From: Salvia splendens
Lineage: Eukaryota; Streptophyta; Magnoliopsida; Lamiales; Lamiaceae
DNA length: 64,000 nucleotides
Direction of reading: 5' to 3'
Assembly (NCBI RefSeq): GCF_004379255.2
Contig: NC_056037.1
Coordinates: 31,531,012 to 31,595,011, forward strand
Both the position numbers and the translations under genes were made by a program. Position 1 is the first letter of the stretch. The number at the start of each line of letters is the position of its first letter. This document shows positions 1-9,596 of the stretch, one piece after another. The notes beneath the pieces are model-generated. The model saw only the letters and a program-made list of their open reading frames with translations. It was not told the origin of the DNA and ran no database searches.

Positions 1-100
1 AGGACGAACACAATTAATATAAAATTCAATTAAACAAAAACATTTCCATAATATTAAAATCCATTTAAAAACCACAATAAATATTACAAATTACAAATAA

Positions 101-220
101 AATTAAAAAATACATAATTAAAATCCTAAAAATTAAAAATTACATAATTAAACTCCTTAAAATTAAAAATTACATAATTAAAATCCTAAAAATTAAATAT
201 TACATAATTAAACTCCTAAT
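101..220. repeat. 30-bp AT-rich tandem repeat, 4 copies
   Basis: Four head-to-tail 30-bp units (101-130, 131-160, 161-190, 191-220), each containing TACATAATTAAA followed by TCCTAA or TCCTTAA. They lie 3' of ORF1 in the subterminal region of the Harbinger element. Similar single units occur near the ends of the other elements (for example about 5920 and 8040), so this is a family-specific subterminal motif that has expanded here. Confidence 0.8.
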
Positions 221-251
221 AAGATTACGCATCCGGCAGGATCAACCCCAA

Positions 252-1223
252 TTATTTTTGGAGACCTTTTATCATGGTCTCGCGTGTTTCAAGTTGCGTG
301 GGGGTCATAGATGACCTATCGGCCATATTGAGTTGGCTTAAGAGCATCCACAGCGAGTTGTTCGAGGGTGGAGGTGGCACATAGGGAGCGGGAGCGGCTT
401 CGGGAGTCGAGCCGCGACGACGGTTGGCCGCCGCCTTCTTCCTTCCTTGGGGGCGGCATTGGGAACCGCTCGGTCCGGCGTCGGGGCTACCCAAGTTAGC
501 TCCGGCGAGTTGGCTAGCCACTTCTTCCGAGCCGGAGTCGGATAGGGCTACCGACCTTGATCGTTTGGAGGAGCCGCTAGAGGAGGATGTTATGCCTCCC
601 TTATACTTCGGGTGCGTCCGCGTCTCCTGCCAAACATTAAGATATTTGAACGACTTACCGTTCATGGATTGGTAGGTGCTCAGCGCGGCGGTGATGATGT
701 CGACCTCGCTTCGGCCGCTCCCGGCATTCCGGGACTCCTGGATGAAATAGCCGTTGAACTTGCCAATTTCTTTGTTGGCTCGGCCGATGCAGTTGCGCAC
801 CATACTCTCGTTGCGCTCGATCGTTCCCGGCGGCCGGTTTGCATTATACCGGCTAGAGACGCCCCACCAAAAGTGATCGCCGGATTGGTTCGTTCCAACC
901 ACCGCATCTTCGGAGATTTCCAAGTACGCCTTGAACAATCTTTCCATCTCCGCCGGTGAGTACGGTGTGCGGACACCGGCGCGAGATGGAGGAGTCGGCA
1001 TTTGGGAAGGGGCGCGAGGCCTAGGCTCCGGTGTCCACCCGTAGCGCCCTTCGGAGGCACCTTGGTCGTCGATTGGGTATGGACGGTAGCCACCCGGAAC
1101 GGCCGAATCTTGGGTTTGAGGAGGGGCCGAATATTCCGTTTCCGGACTAGGAAACGGTTGTGAACCGAACCATTCGGGGTTCCAACTGTGGGAGCCCGAA
1201 GGGTTATCGTCTTGGCCGGACAT
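252..1223 (-). CDS. Myb/SANT-like ORF1 protein of a PIF/Harbinger element (NAM-associated C-terminal type)
   Basis: An uninterrupted 323-residue frame starting MSGQDDN. In PIF/Harbinger transposons the ORF1 product is a Myb/trihelix-like DNA-binding partner that brings the separate DDE transposase to the element ends. Visible here: a Pro/Ser-rich N-terminus (1-85), a helical SANT-like segment (about 88-205) with the family pattern 'VVGTNQSGDHFWWGV' and, later, 'SGRSEVDI' and 'FKYLNVWQ', then a Ser/Lys/Arg-rich linker and a short C-terminal helix. These match the plant 'No apical meristem-associated C-terminal' proteins, which are largely transposon-derived. It is the only ORF1 copy in the window without visible frame damage. 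Because it sits within Harbinger-like subterminal DNA, I treat it as element-encoded, not as a host regulator. Expression is unknown. Confidence 0.75.
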   Translation of the reverse strand: MSGQDDNPSGSHSWNPEWFGSQPFPSPETEYSAPPQTQDSAVPGGYRPYPIDDQGASEGRYGWTPEPRPRAPSQMPTPPSRAGVRTPYSPAEMERLFKAYLEISEDAVVGTNQSGDHFWWGVSSRYNANRPPGTIERNESMVRNCIGRANKEIGKFNGYFIQESRNAGSGRSEVDIITAALSTYQSMNGKSFKYLNVWQETRTHPKYKGGITSSSSGSSKRSRSVALSDSGSEEVASQLAGANLGSPDAGPSGSQCRPQGRKKAAANRRRGSTPEAAPAPYVPPPPSNNSLWMLLSQLNMADRSSMTPTQLETRETMIKGLQK

Positions 1224-3931
1224 AGTGATGTTGTAGGGTATGAGAGAATGAAGATGAAAATGGATATGAGAGAATGGAGATGAGAATGGATATTGGAGAA
1301 TGATGATGAGAGTTGTGTAGTTTGATGTGAATTTTTTGGGTGAAATTGGGGGTATTTATAGATGAAAGTGTGTATTTTTTGGGTAAAAAAATGAAAAAAA
1401 AAAATTAAAACGGTGTAAAAAACGGTTATAAACGGATATATTTTTTTGGGGAAGTGAATTTTTTTTTATCGGGTTTTTTAATAAAAAACCGATTTTAAAA
1501 AAAAAAAACGTTTAAATGCAACGGCTACGCCGTTGATGAATGGGAGCGCGCCACGTGTGCGTCCGCTGGCACGGAAGTGCTCGATACATCGAGCAGCGCC
1601 GTGCCAGCGGCGCGAGCGCAGCGGCGGCGGATGGCGTCCGTGCCAGCGGCGCGGACGGCGGTGGCGACGGACGCCACCGCTGCGCATGCTCTTATGGTTT
1701 TTGTAATTTAGTTATCCGATAAACCAAATCAACAAAGACAAATTAAAACATGTTTAATCTAATAAAAATTTGATAACTCTAGAAGAATTAATTTAGACTC
1801 TACTCGAGAAGACCATCTTCATGGAGCAACCCTAAAAATATAAAGCCGAAGGTTAAAGACATACGGTATAAAAGATTAAGAAACCATTTATGAACTCGAG
1901 TAAACCTCTAGGTCATGAAACCTTTGGTTTGATTAATTATGAAATCGAAGTAATATCTAGTGAATTAAATATGGTATCGAAGTAATATCTAGTGAGTTAT
2001 AGTTGGCATAATTGTACTGAAACTTTATTGATTAATTATTTACCTTGTAGCTTGTTATGGGAAACTGTAACGAATAAACATAAATGCCGAGGAATAGGTT
2101 AAGACCCTTAACTGTTAATTAACTGTAATTAGCGTAAGACAGCCAGATTCCTTTACTTGTAATACGGCAACTTTACTGTCTCAGGATTCAAGGTCAGAGT
2201 CAAATTAACATGTGTTTGATTGAATTCATCAAGGATGCAAAACGATTTTTAATTGGTATTTTCTAAATAATTAAAATAAGCGATTGTGGAAATTTTTGTG
2301 ATTAAAATTTAATTGCTATGAGTCATTTGTGGATGCTAATATTTTTCTTCTTTTGTTCCAAGTTATGTTTTTAATTCTTGAGATAATAATTTATGACGTT
2401 AATAATCATAACCAACAAACTTTTAAGTATTATATTATGGTGGGTTGTAGTTTACAATTTGTATGATTTTGAAGTCAGATAAAGATGTACAGGCTAGCAC
2501 AATTTATTATCACGATATATAGATATCGAAAATCGCTATATTATATTGACTTCAAAAGTCTTTACTTCGTAATATTAGTCTTAATAAAATAATGATCTAA
2601 ACAAGCCTTGTCATGCATTAATTTGTTGGGCCACATGGTGCGGACGAACTACTAAATCCAAATTATTGTTATTAAATTTTAGTTCTAAATTGATGAAGTC
2701 AACTGATTTTCGATTAGTTCTGGATTAATAATTTAGTATATTTAATTAAAAAACAAGGAAGGCAGCATCAAAGTTTATCTCTGATTTATAAAAGTCTACA
2801 AAAAATGATTCAAACTGTTGATCATGGTTTAATACTTTAGTATAACAATCGAGAATCTATAATGTACCTTAATCAATGTAGTCATGTTACTTTCAAATTT
2901 TTGCAGTTTAGATTCACATGGGATTCATCTGTGGTCACACATGCAGGAACGAGTTTTTATGAGTAATATTTTCTTGACTTTTATAATTTTATTCAATATT
3001 TGTGGTGAAAATCCTTTATTCGTTGGAAATGTTAAAAAACAGGGATTCTTAAAAGTATGAATTATATTTAGAGAAAACTTCATAACCACGTATTCACTTA
3101 TATTTGCAAAAAAGTACTAAATTGGCAGTACCTAAAGATCTAATCGAAAAATTACATTAAGCAAAAATAGTAAAATCAATTACACATGTAAATGAAAACT
3201 CTTAATTAGTCAATTGACAGTTTTCGATAATTTATAGTATATGTTCTATATATGTTACGCCAATCGATAATTATTAAGGAATTTAAAAGCCAAAATTAAT
3301 CAGTCAATGTAGAAAACGATTAAGTAGGACAACGGTACACAACCTAACAAAACAATGACTAAGATTGCAACAATAGTTTTCACCACTCTCGATCCTTTGA
3401 ATCAGGCAGAAAAATAATATTTAATGGAGTATAAACTGGGTTTCAAAGTTTGGGTAAAAACTTTTTATCCAATTTTCCTACTATATTCTTAAAACGTTAC
3501 TCATCTGACCTAAAACTGTTCATTTTGAAGAACATTAGGTATCAAAGTTTGGGTAAAATAACAAAGCAATTTAACCTTGCAGATCAATAGTCTAGATAAT
3601 TTATGTAAAATTTACCCAGTCAGATCTGACCGAAAAAAAATTGTGGAATCCTATGTGTGTGTTGAAGGTCATGTAAATAATGGCTACTACTACTACTACA
3701 GTAGAAAATAAATAAACAAAGAAATCCATCAAGCCTTATCTTAGTTTGGCTAGTAGTCTTATTTTATACAAACAACTTGAAATGATAAAAGATTTTTTTC
3801 AGCTTTAGAAACATTGCAATATCATACAAAATGTTGTTTCTCATAAATAGTTATATATAGCGTTTGATGGACAAGGAATCATAAATGCACAAACATAAAT
3901 TGCACAATGCAACCATAACTTTTTATTCGAG

Positions 3932-5014
3932 AGAACAGTTTTTTTTGTCTATTAACTTTGCCAATGAACCAATCATTTGAATTCTTTTTTATGATTCATT
4001 AACTTTGATATAATATCGATTAACTACTTTTTCATTATTTAAAACTTTTTTAGATGAAAATACCTTCAAGCCCGTAAAGGGCATTTCATGTTGGTTATTT
4101 TAGTGTAATTGGATTATGATTGATCAATATTATCATAATGAAACATCATATAAGTTTGGAAGTGCGGAGTGCACACTTGTTTGAATTCATTATGATTAGA
4201 CGGGGGTTGGGGCAACGCCCCCGAGTTGCGGGGTCCAAGGGGCGGCAGTCCCTGGCTGGGGTCAGCTTGGAAATTTTTTATTTCCATTAAAGTTGTTGTG
4301 TAGAAAATTCATCCGGAAATATAATTTCTGATAGTCGAATGACTGATTTGCAATTTTTGAAACTCCTTAGTAACTGTTAAAATCAGTTAAGAAATGGAAG
4401 AGACGCAATGCTTCGTGAAGAGACGCGATGTTTCGTTTCATGCCTCTTCTTATTGATCTTTTTCGGTTCAAAGTGTGATCGTAGAATCAACATACGAAAC
4501 TTCTAAAACCTGAATGGTATCCGATCAAATATTGGTAGAACCAACAAATTGATTTGATCTGAAAGTGTTGTTCACGCCTTTCAGTATATCCAGTTGTTCA
4601 TGTTTCAGTAAATATCAATAACATTTCAGTCTATTTATTTTCTTTCTTTATTAAAATTTCAATTTATCTCTTCTTAATATATTTTGCCCCTCTCTTCCTT
4701 ATCTTTTTCTCTTCTTTCCCATTTTCCCCATATCTCTTTTAATAAAGAGGAAAAAATTAAGAGAGATAAATTAAAATATTTTAGAAAAGAAGAATAAATA
4801 GACTGAAATTGTAAAAAAGTAGATCAAACAACCGAAGTAGATCAAACAATATTAAGTAAAAAAGGTTTTACTTGAGGGTATTTTCATCTGAAAAAGTTTT
4901 AAATAGTAAAAAAATAGATCAAACAATATTACATTGAAGTTAATGAACCTAAAAATATATTTCAAACGTTACGGACTTGATACATTAACAAAGTTCACGA
5001 AACAAAAAATATTC
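3932..5014. mobile_element. Inverted-repeat (foldback/MITE-like) element interrupted by a solo LTR
   Basis: The segment 3932-4070 matches the reverse complement of 4871-5014; the best part is 3993-4070 against 4871-4949, sharing 'CTTGA(A/G)GGTATTTTCATCT'. A second, inner pair of arms (4624-4676 and 4756-4808) begins with a perfect TTTCAGTCTATTTATT inverted repeat. Without the LTR at 4089-4623 the element would be about 0.55 kb and could fold nearly end to end. No ORF. The family and the TSD are not determined. Confidence 0.6.
4089..4623 (+). repeat. Solo LTR, Copia-like, TSD TTTCA
   Basis: It begins TGTTGG and ends ATAACA, the TG...CA form of an LTR, and is flanked by a perfect 5-bp duplication TTTCA (4084-4088 and 4624-4628). 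No internal domain remains, so it is a solo LTR. A GC-rich core (about 4200-4260, with GGGGTCCAAGGGGC) contrasts with the AT-rich surroundings. A shorter relative in opposite orientation lies at 38396-38723. Assignment to Copia rests on LTR size and end sequence only. Confidence 0.7.
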
Positions 5015-5655
5015 TATCAATGTTAAGTAAATTGAATGAAATGCTGCAAAAATGTGAACTCCTATGCCGTGGCTACAAGTGGGCGACTTCAATACTACAG
5101 TGACATTCAACATATAAAAATAAAATCAAATACTAACAAAGAAATCGTAACTACTACTCCCTCCATTCTACCATAAACTAGTCACGTACTATTTTAATTG
5201 TTCTAAGTAACATGAGTCATTTCTATTTGTAGTAATATAATAACTAAATCAAAATTCTAAAATTAGTTATCAACAATATCTATAACTAAATCAAAATCCT
5301 AAAATTAGTTATTAACAATAACTAAATCCAAGCTCTAATTCAAAGCCCTTATCTATATCACCATCTTACCAGCATTCTCTAGATTGGGTATTAACAGCCT
5401 TTGATCACGACACTATTCAATTCATGCATTTTGGAACACTATTTTTTACTACCAGTTAGCACTAAGAAATTGTGCAATAGAAATTCACATATTTTTATAT
5501 TTTTATTTCTTATAATTTTTAATCATAAATTTTAATTAAATTATTTTACAAATAAAATAAGAAAACTAACATGTTCATTAAAATAGAAAATTACATTTAA
5601 CAAAAAGTTGAAAATTTGATGATATTGTCCAACCAGCTAGACATGAAACCACTAA

Positions 5656-7569
5656 GGCGATCCACAACACTGTTGCTATACCGTTCCTTAAACTACTATT
5701 TGCGGACCCCACTGTACTTTTTTACTCCATTCCTTAACTAAGGAACGAAACCTGCAACCCTCCGTTCCTTAACCGTTCCTTAAATTACTATTCATTCAAT
5801 TTTATTTTTTATTTTTATTTCCAACCCAATTCAATTAAAACAAACACACTTCATTAAAAACACACAACATAAAAAAAATACAACTTAAAATTTAAAAAAA
5901 TAAAAAACACACAATTAAAATCCTAAAAAATTAAACGTTGCATAATTTAAAATACAAATTTAAAGAAAATAAAAAACTACTCCGCCGGCGAATCATCCCC
6001 CGAAGGCGGTGGAGGTGCAATAGGAGGCGGAAGGCCAAGTTGTGCTGTCATATGCACAATTCCATTCCACCAGGCTTGGTATTGGGAGGGCGAGAAGCGG
6101 GAAGTGTCTGCCATTGTGGCGGTCATGTACACCGCCATTAAGGTGTTCAAGCCTCCCCCGATTCCGAGGCCACCTGACTTGATTCGCCTCGGCCGTTCCT
6201 CACTCTAGCCGCCTTCTCCGCCTTGGTCCCTTGCGGCCGACGGCGCCCATGGCTGGATACCGCGACATCGCTGGTCGTGCCCACAAACTCCTGCGGTGCA
6301 CCCTCTTGTGCGCCGATGCCCTCACCCCCGTCACCAGACGAGTATTGGCCACTCGCCGTGTGCTTCGTGCGCTTTGAGGTTGAGCCCGAGCTGGAGCGGA
6401 CACCGCCGGCCCACCTTTCCTCGTCCTTGACGATCTGCCAAATATCAACATATTTGAATTGTTTACCGGTGTCCTGGTTGTAGACGCGCAAAGCCGCCCT
6501 CAGAATGTCGGCTCCCGAAGCTCCGCTTTGGTAGTGCGCCGCTTCGGTCGAGTAGATGCCACAGAATATTTTGACCTGTTTGTCGACTTGGCCAAAGTGA
6601 GAGCGGAGCATCTTATATGTGCGCTTCCGGAACCCTTTCGGCTTAATCTGGTGGTAGATCTCGATGACCTTTTCCCTGAAGCACTTGTTAGGTTGTTGAT
6701 TCCCGACGACGGGATCGTACGAGACGATGATCCAGGCGTTGTACACCGCCATCGTTTCGTTGTTGCTGTACGGATGCCGGCCTAGATCCTCCTCTTCCTC
6801 CTCCTCGCCCGCCTCCGACTCCGCCCTGGAGCTTCGCCCGCCTCGGCCTCCTCCCAGAGTGGGTTCAACGGGGAAATCCTCCCGAATCTGGGATAATCCC
6901 TGCGAATACCGCGGGGCGGAGGGACATGCGTATGCATCCACGTCAAAAGTGAGTGGTTGGTACCCGGCGTCGCCGAACCCTAGGTGCCCGGCGTCGACGA
7001 GCCGGAACCACCCAGTGTGTTGTACATGGTCTACCAATCGTTAAACGTGTTGAGATCCCACCCGCCGGAGCCGCCGTCGCCGGAGTTGCCGTCGCCGGAC
7101 ATTTTGTGATGAGATGTTAGATGAAAATTGGAGAGGAGATGAAATTGATTTAGGAAGAATAGATGTGTAGTTGTGTGTGAAATGAGGATGAATTATGAGT
7201 ATTTATAGAGTAAAAAAATAAAAATAAAAATAAAAATAAAAAGAAAAAACGGATATAAACGGTAATATTACCGTTTAATAAAAAAAATTATTTGTTTTTA
7301 AATTCGAATTTAACAAAAAAAAAGATTTGTTGCGTCATCGTGACGACGCCCACTCGCGGGCCGACGAGTGGGCGTCACGCATGGCGCAGGGGCGCGCCAC
7401 GTCGCCATGGCGCGTGGCGTGACAGCCCGTCCTGCGTCTCGCAGAGATGGGTTACGGGACGAGCTGGGAACGGTTCCGGGGCGGGATGGTGTGCCGCAGC
7501 GCATCTCGCGGGCGTTCCGTCCCTCCGGCACGGAATGCGGGACGGTTCCGCGCCCCGTTGCGGATGCTC
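5656..7569 (-). mobile_element. PIF/Harbinger element with ORF1 only, TSD TAA
   Basis: Left end GGCGATCCACAACACTG (5656), right end inverted GAGCATCCGCAACGGGG (ending 7569), with TAA on both sides (5653-5655, 7570-7572). The TIRs match imperfectly, as is usual for the family. Inside are AT-rich filler, a damaged minus-strand ORF1 and a GC-rich right subterminal block (about 7340-7569). There is no transposase. It is closely related in layout and protein to the element at 43511. Confidence 0.8.
6147..7102 (-). pseudogene. Damaged Myb-like ORF1 of the 5.7-kb Harbinger element
   Basis: The longest open frame (6147-7037, 296 residues) carries the SANT-like core, with 'GRHPYSNNETMAVYNAW', 'VSYDPVVGNQQPNKCF' and 'FKYVDIWQIVKDEERW', and a Ser/Lys-rich tail. 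The family's usual start is further up: an ATG at 7102 opens 'MSGDGNSGDGGSGGWDLN', but that frame meets TAG codons after NDW and after STPGT, and must shift near 6970 to join the core. The first ~40 residues of the 296-residue frame are therefore out of frame for the family. Translation from an internal ATG could still yield the core, but I regard the gene as inactivated. Role, if any, as for other Harbinger ORF1 proteins. Confidence 0.7.
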
Positions 7570-7838
7570 TAAAGCTAAAATATACGCAGTGACTGTGCAA
7601 TAATCTCGGTGTTTTCTAAATTGGTTTAGAAAAATTTTATTCAGCAGTAAGAAAATTAGCCAAAAATTGAAAGTAGAAAAGTATTTAAAATTTAAATGGA
7701 AGAGAAACAAAAAGGGTGCAAATATATGTGAATAATAAATGTAATCATAAATGGGAAGAGGTCATATTTTGAGATTTCTCTTTAATCAAAGTAATATGTC
7801 GTCCAATTCATTGGGGATCGACCCGATAAACAGTATAA

Positions 7839-9149
7839 GGCCATCTGCATCTCTGTCTATTAACCGTCTCTTAACCGTCTCATCTCTTCACTATTCATGA
7901 GTCTCAGTGTACTTTTCACCCCATCTCTTAACTAAGAGACCATCTCTTAACCATCTCATCCCTTAACTATTTATTCAATTTCATTTTTTATTTTTATTTC
8001 CAACAAATTCAATTAATAAAAACACAGTTAAAATCCTAAAAAAAATTAAAAATACATAATTTAAAATCTTCCGCTCACTCTCTCTAAGTTCAAAACTCAA
8101 AACTCAAAGAAGCAGAAGAAAGAGTTGTCTAATGCCGATCATGTGCGTCTACTGGTTGCCAAAGTTTGCCCAAATGTGCTCCATTAGATCCTCCTGGAGT
8201 TGGGCGTGGGCGGTAGAATCATGTGTCCTTGTCCGAACAGACAGTCGCTCTTGCAAAGACGAATGCACTCCACTGCGAGGCGGACTACTTGCGGTAGAGC
8301 TTCCCTGGGTTTCAGGGTCGAACCAATTTTCCGCCTCAGGTCCTTCGTCAGCGACAATCATGTTGTGCAAGATTATGCACGTATACATGATGTTGATCAT
8401 ATTCTTCATAAGCCACGTACGAGCCGGGGCTTTGATAATGTTGAATCGAGCTTGGAGAACCCCGAACGCTCTCTCCACATCCTTGTGAGTAGCCTCTTGG
8501 TTCTGCGCAAAAAGAGCCTGATTTTCGTTCATCGGCGTACCAACCTTGCGGCGGCTTCCTCCCGATTACGATGGATGTAAATCCGGGATCGCCTTTGAGG
8601 CGCCGCGGCTTCCTCCTCCCTACGTCGATCTTCTTCTAGCGATTCTTCCATTATTCGACGCATTTGCTCAAATGGATCCATGAATGGATTAAATTTGGGA
8701 GAATAATAATGTTTTGAGATGAAGAATGTAGAGTGTTTGAGTGAGAATAGAGAGTTTTTTTTTATGGTGGATTAATTTGTGGGAATGATTTGATATTTAT
8801 AGAAGTGATTGGGGGCTTAAAAAATACAAAAAAGTTAAAAATTTGTAAAAATCGGCTATAAACGACTAGTATATTTTTGGGAATTTTTTAATTTCTAGAA
8901 TTTTTACTGAATTTTTAAAATAAAAAAAACATTTTCAACAGAAATTAAAGACGCCTACTCGTGGGACGGCGAGTGGGCGTCACGAACGAACCAACGCTCG
9001 CCACGTGGCCAACGCAGGTGGCGAGCTGTCTCGCGCATTGCCTCTCAGCAGCGATACAAGGGACGGGCTGTGGATGAGACGGAGTCCGCATCGCAGTCTC
9101 AATGCGATCTCATCTCTCTGAGACGGGATAGAGCCCGCATCGGGTGCTC
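7839..9149 (-). mobile_element. PIF/Harbinger element with internally deleted transposase, TSD TAA
   Basis: Left end GGCCATCTGCATCTCTG at 7839, right inverted end GAGCACCCGATGCGGG at 9149, flanked by TAA (7836-7838 and 9150-9152). 1,311 bp. Inside is a minus-strand transposase remnant comprising only the first ~48 and last ~125 residues. It is thus a deletion derivative of the element type that supplies the DDE transposase absent from the ORF1-only elements here. The element at 42487-43507 shares its flanks. Confidence 0.8.
8149..8681 (-). pseudogene. Internally deleted HARBI1-like (DDE_Tnp_4) transposase
   Basis: Two pieces of one protein. An ATG at 8681 opens a 50-codon frame, 'MDPFEQMRRIMEESLEEDRR' followed by an Arg/Glu-rich stretch to 'HRNREEAAARL', the usual N-terminus of plant PIF transposases. 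It stops at TGA 8529-8531. Overlapping it in another frame, 8532-8149 gives the transposase C-terminus: 'EATHKDVERAFGVLQARF', then 'ARTWLMKNM' and 'TCIILHNMI'. The ~200 residues between, with at least the first catalytic aspartates, are missing, and the joint is out of frame. A catalytically active protein is therefore excluded. The family is recognised from the plant transposon protein motif ERAFGVLQ. Confidence 0.85.
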
Positions 9150-9443
9150 TAAATGAAAAGCTTATGGAATTGATGTTTATGAACTAGAAGAAAAAATGAA
9201 AATTTTTGATGAGCAATCACCGAATCCAAGTCAACATAATGAATCGACCTCTTTCTTATCCTTGTCAAAATCAATTATCAATAACCTATGGTGGGCCCCG
9301 CCCCGCCCCACATTTTCTCCCACCAATATCACCATTTTCCCACTCCCCCGGTCACCGCACCACCTGTCCCCTGCCCGCCACATCACCTAACCAATGGTTT
9401 CACGGACAAAATGATGCAATCAATCCTCTCTCTATCTTTCAGC

Positions 9444-9452
9444 TAAATAAAA
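9444..9452 (+). promoter_or_regulatory. Possible TATA element of the PB1 gene
   Basis: TAAATAAAA lies about 150 bp before the ATG at 9597 and is followed by a CT-rich leader (9465-9505, repeated CTACT/CTCTCT) of the kind common in plant 5' UTRs. Position and composition are the only support. Confidence 0.35.
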
Positions 9453-9596
9453 CGCCTCCTCTTAATCACCTACTCTACTCTACTCTAATCTCTCTCTCAC
9501 AGATGCCCTCTTTTTATTAGCGTAAACAAATCTGAAATCCCCTCCCCTCCCCTCTCTTCTAAATCTGCTTCCTCTCTGCAACCAATCTCTGCGCCT

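Larger units (their letters stand above)
1..1691 (-). mobile_element. PIF/Harbinger-type element carrying ORF1 only, left end off-window
   Basis: The right end is the TIR-like string GCATGCTC at 1691, followed by TTA, the usual Harbinger target duplication. A GC-rich subterminal block (about 1540-1690) and an AT-rich filler precede it, as in the related elements at 5.7, 34, 36 and 43.5 kb. The left end lies before base 1, so the TSD cannot be checked. The only gene inside is a Myb-like ORF1; no DDE transposase is present in the visible part, so it is probably non-autonomous. Orientation follows the ORF. Confidence 0.7.
1695..5652. other. AT-rich intergenic region without a gene
   Basis: No reading frame of useful length or coding character on either strand. 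It holds the inverted-repeat element (3932-5014) with its inserted solo LTR, and a one-sided Stowaway-like end at about 5157 (ACTCCCTCCATTC) followed by two diverged copies of a ~40-bp AT-rich unit (about 5225-5330). The rest, including 1700-3900, shows nothing I can assign. Confidence 0.6.

Noticed and set aside
5157..5400. Complete Stowaway MITE
   Set aside because: Only the left terminus is visible; no matching right end or TA duplication.
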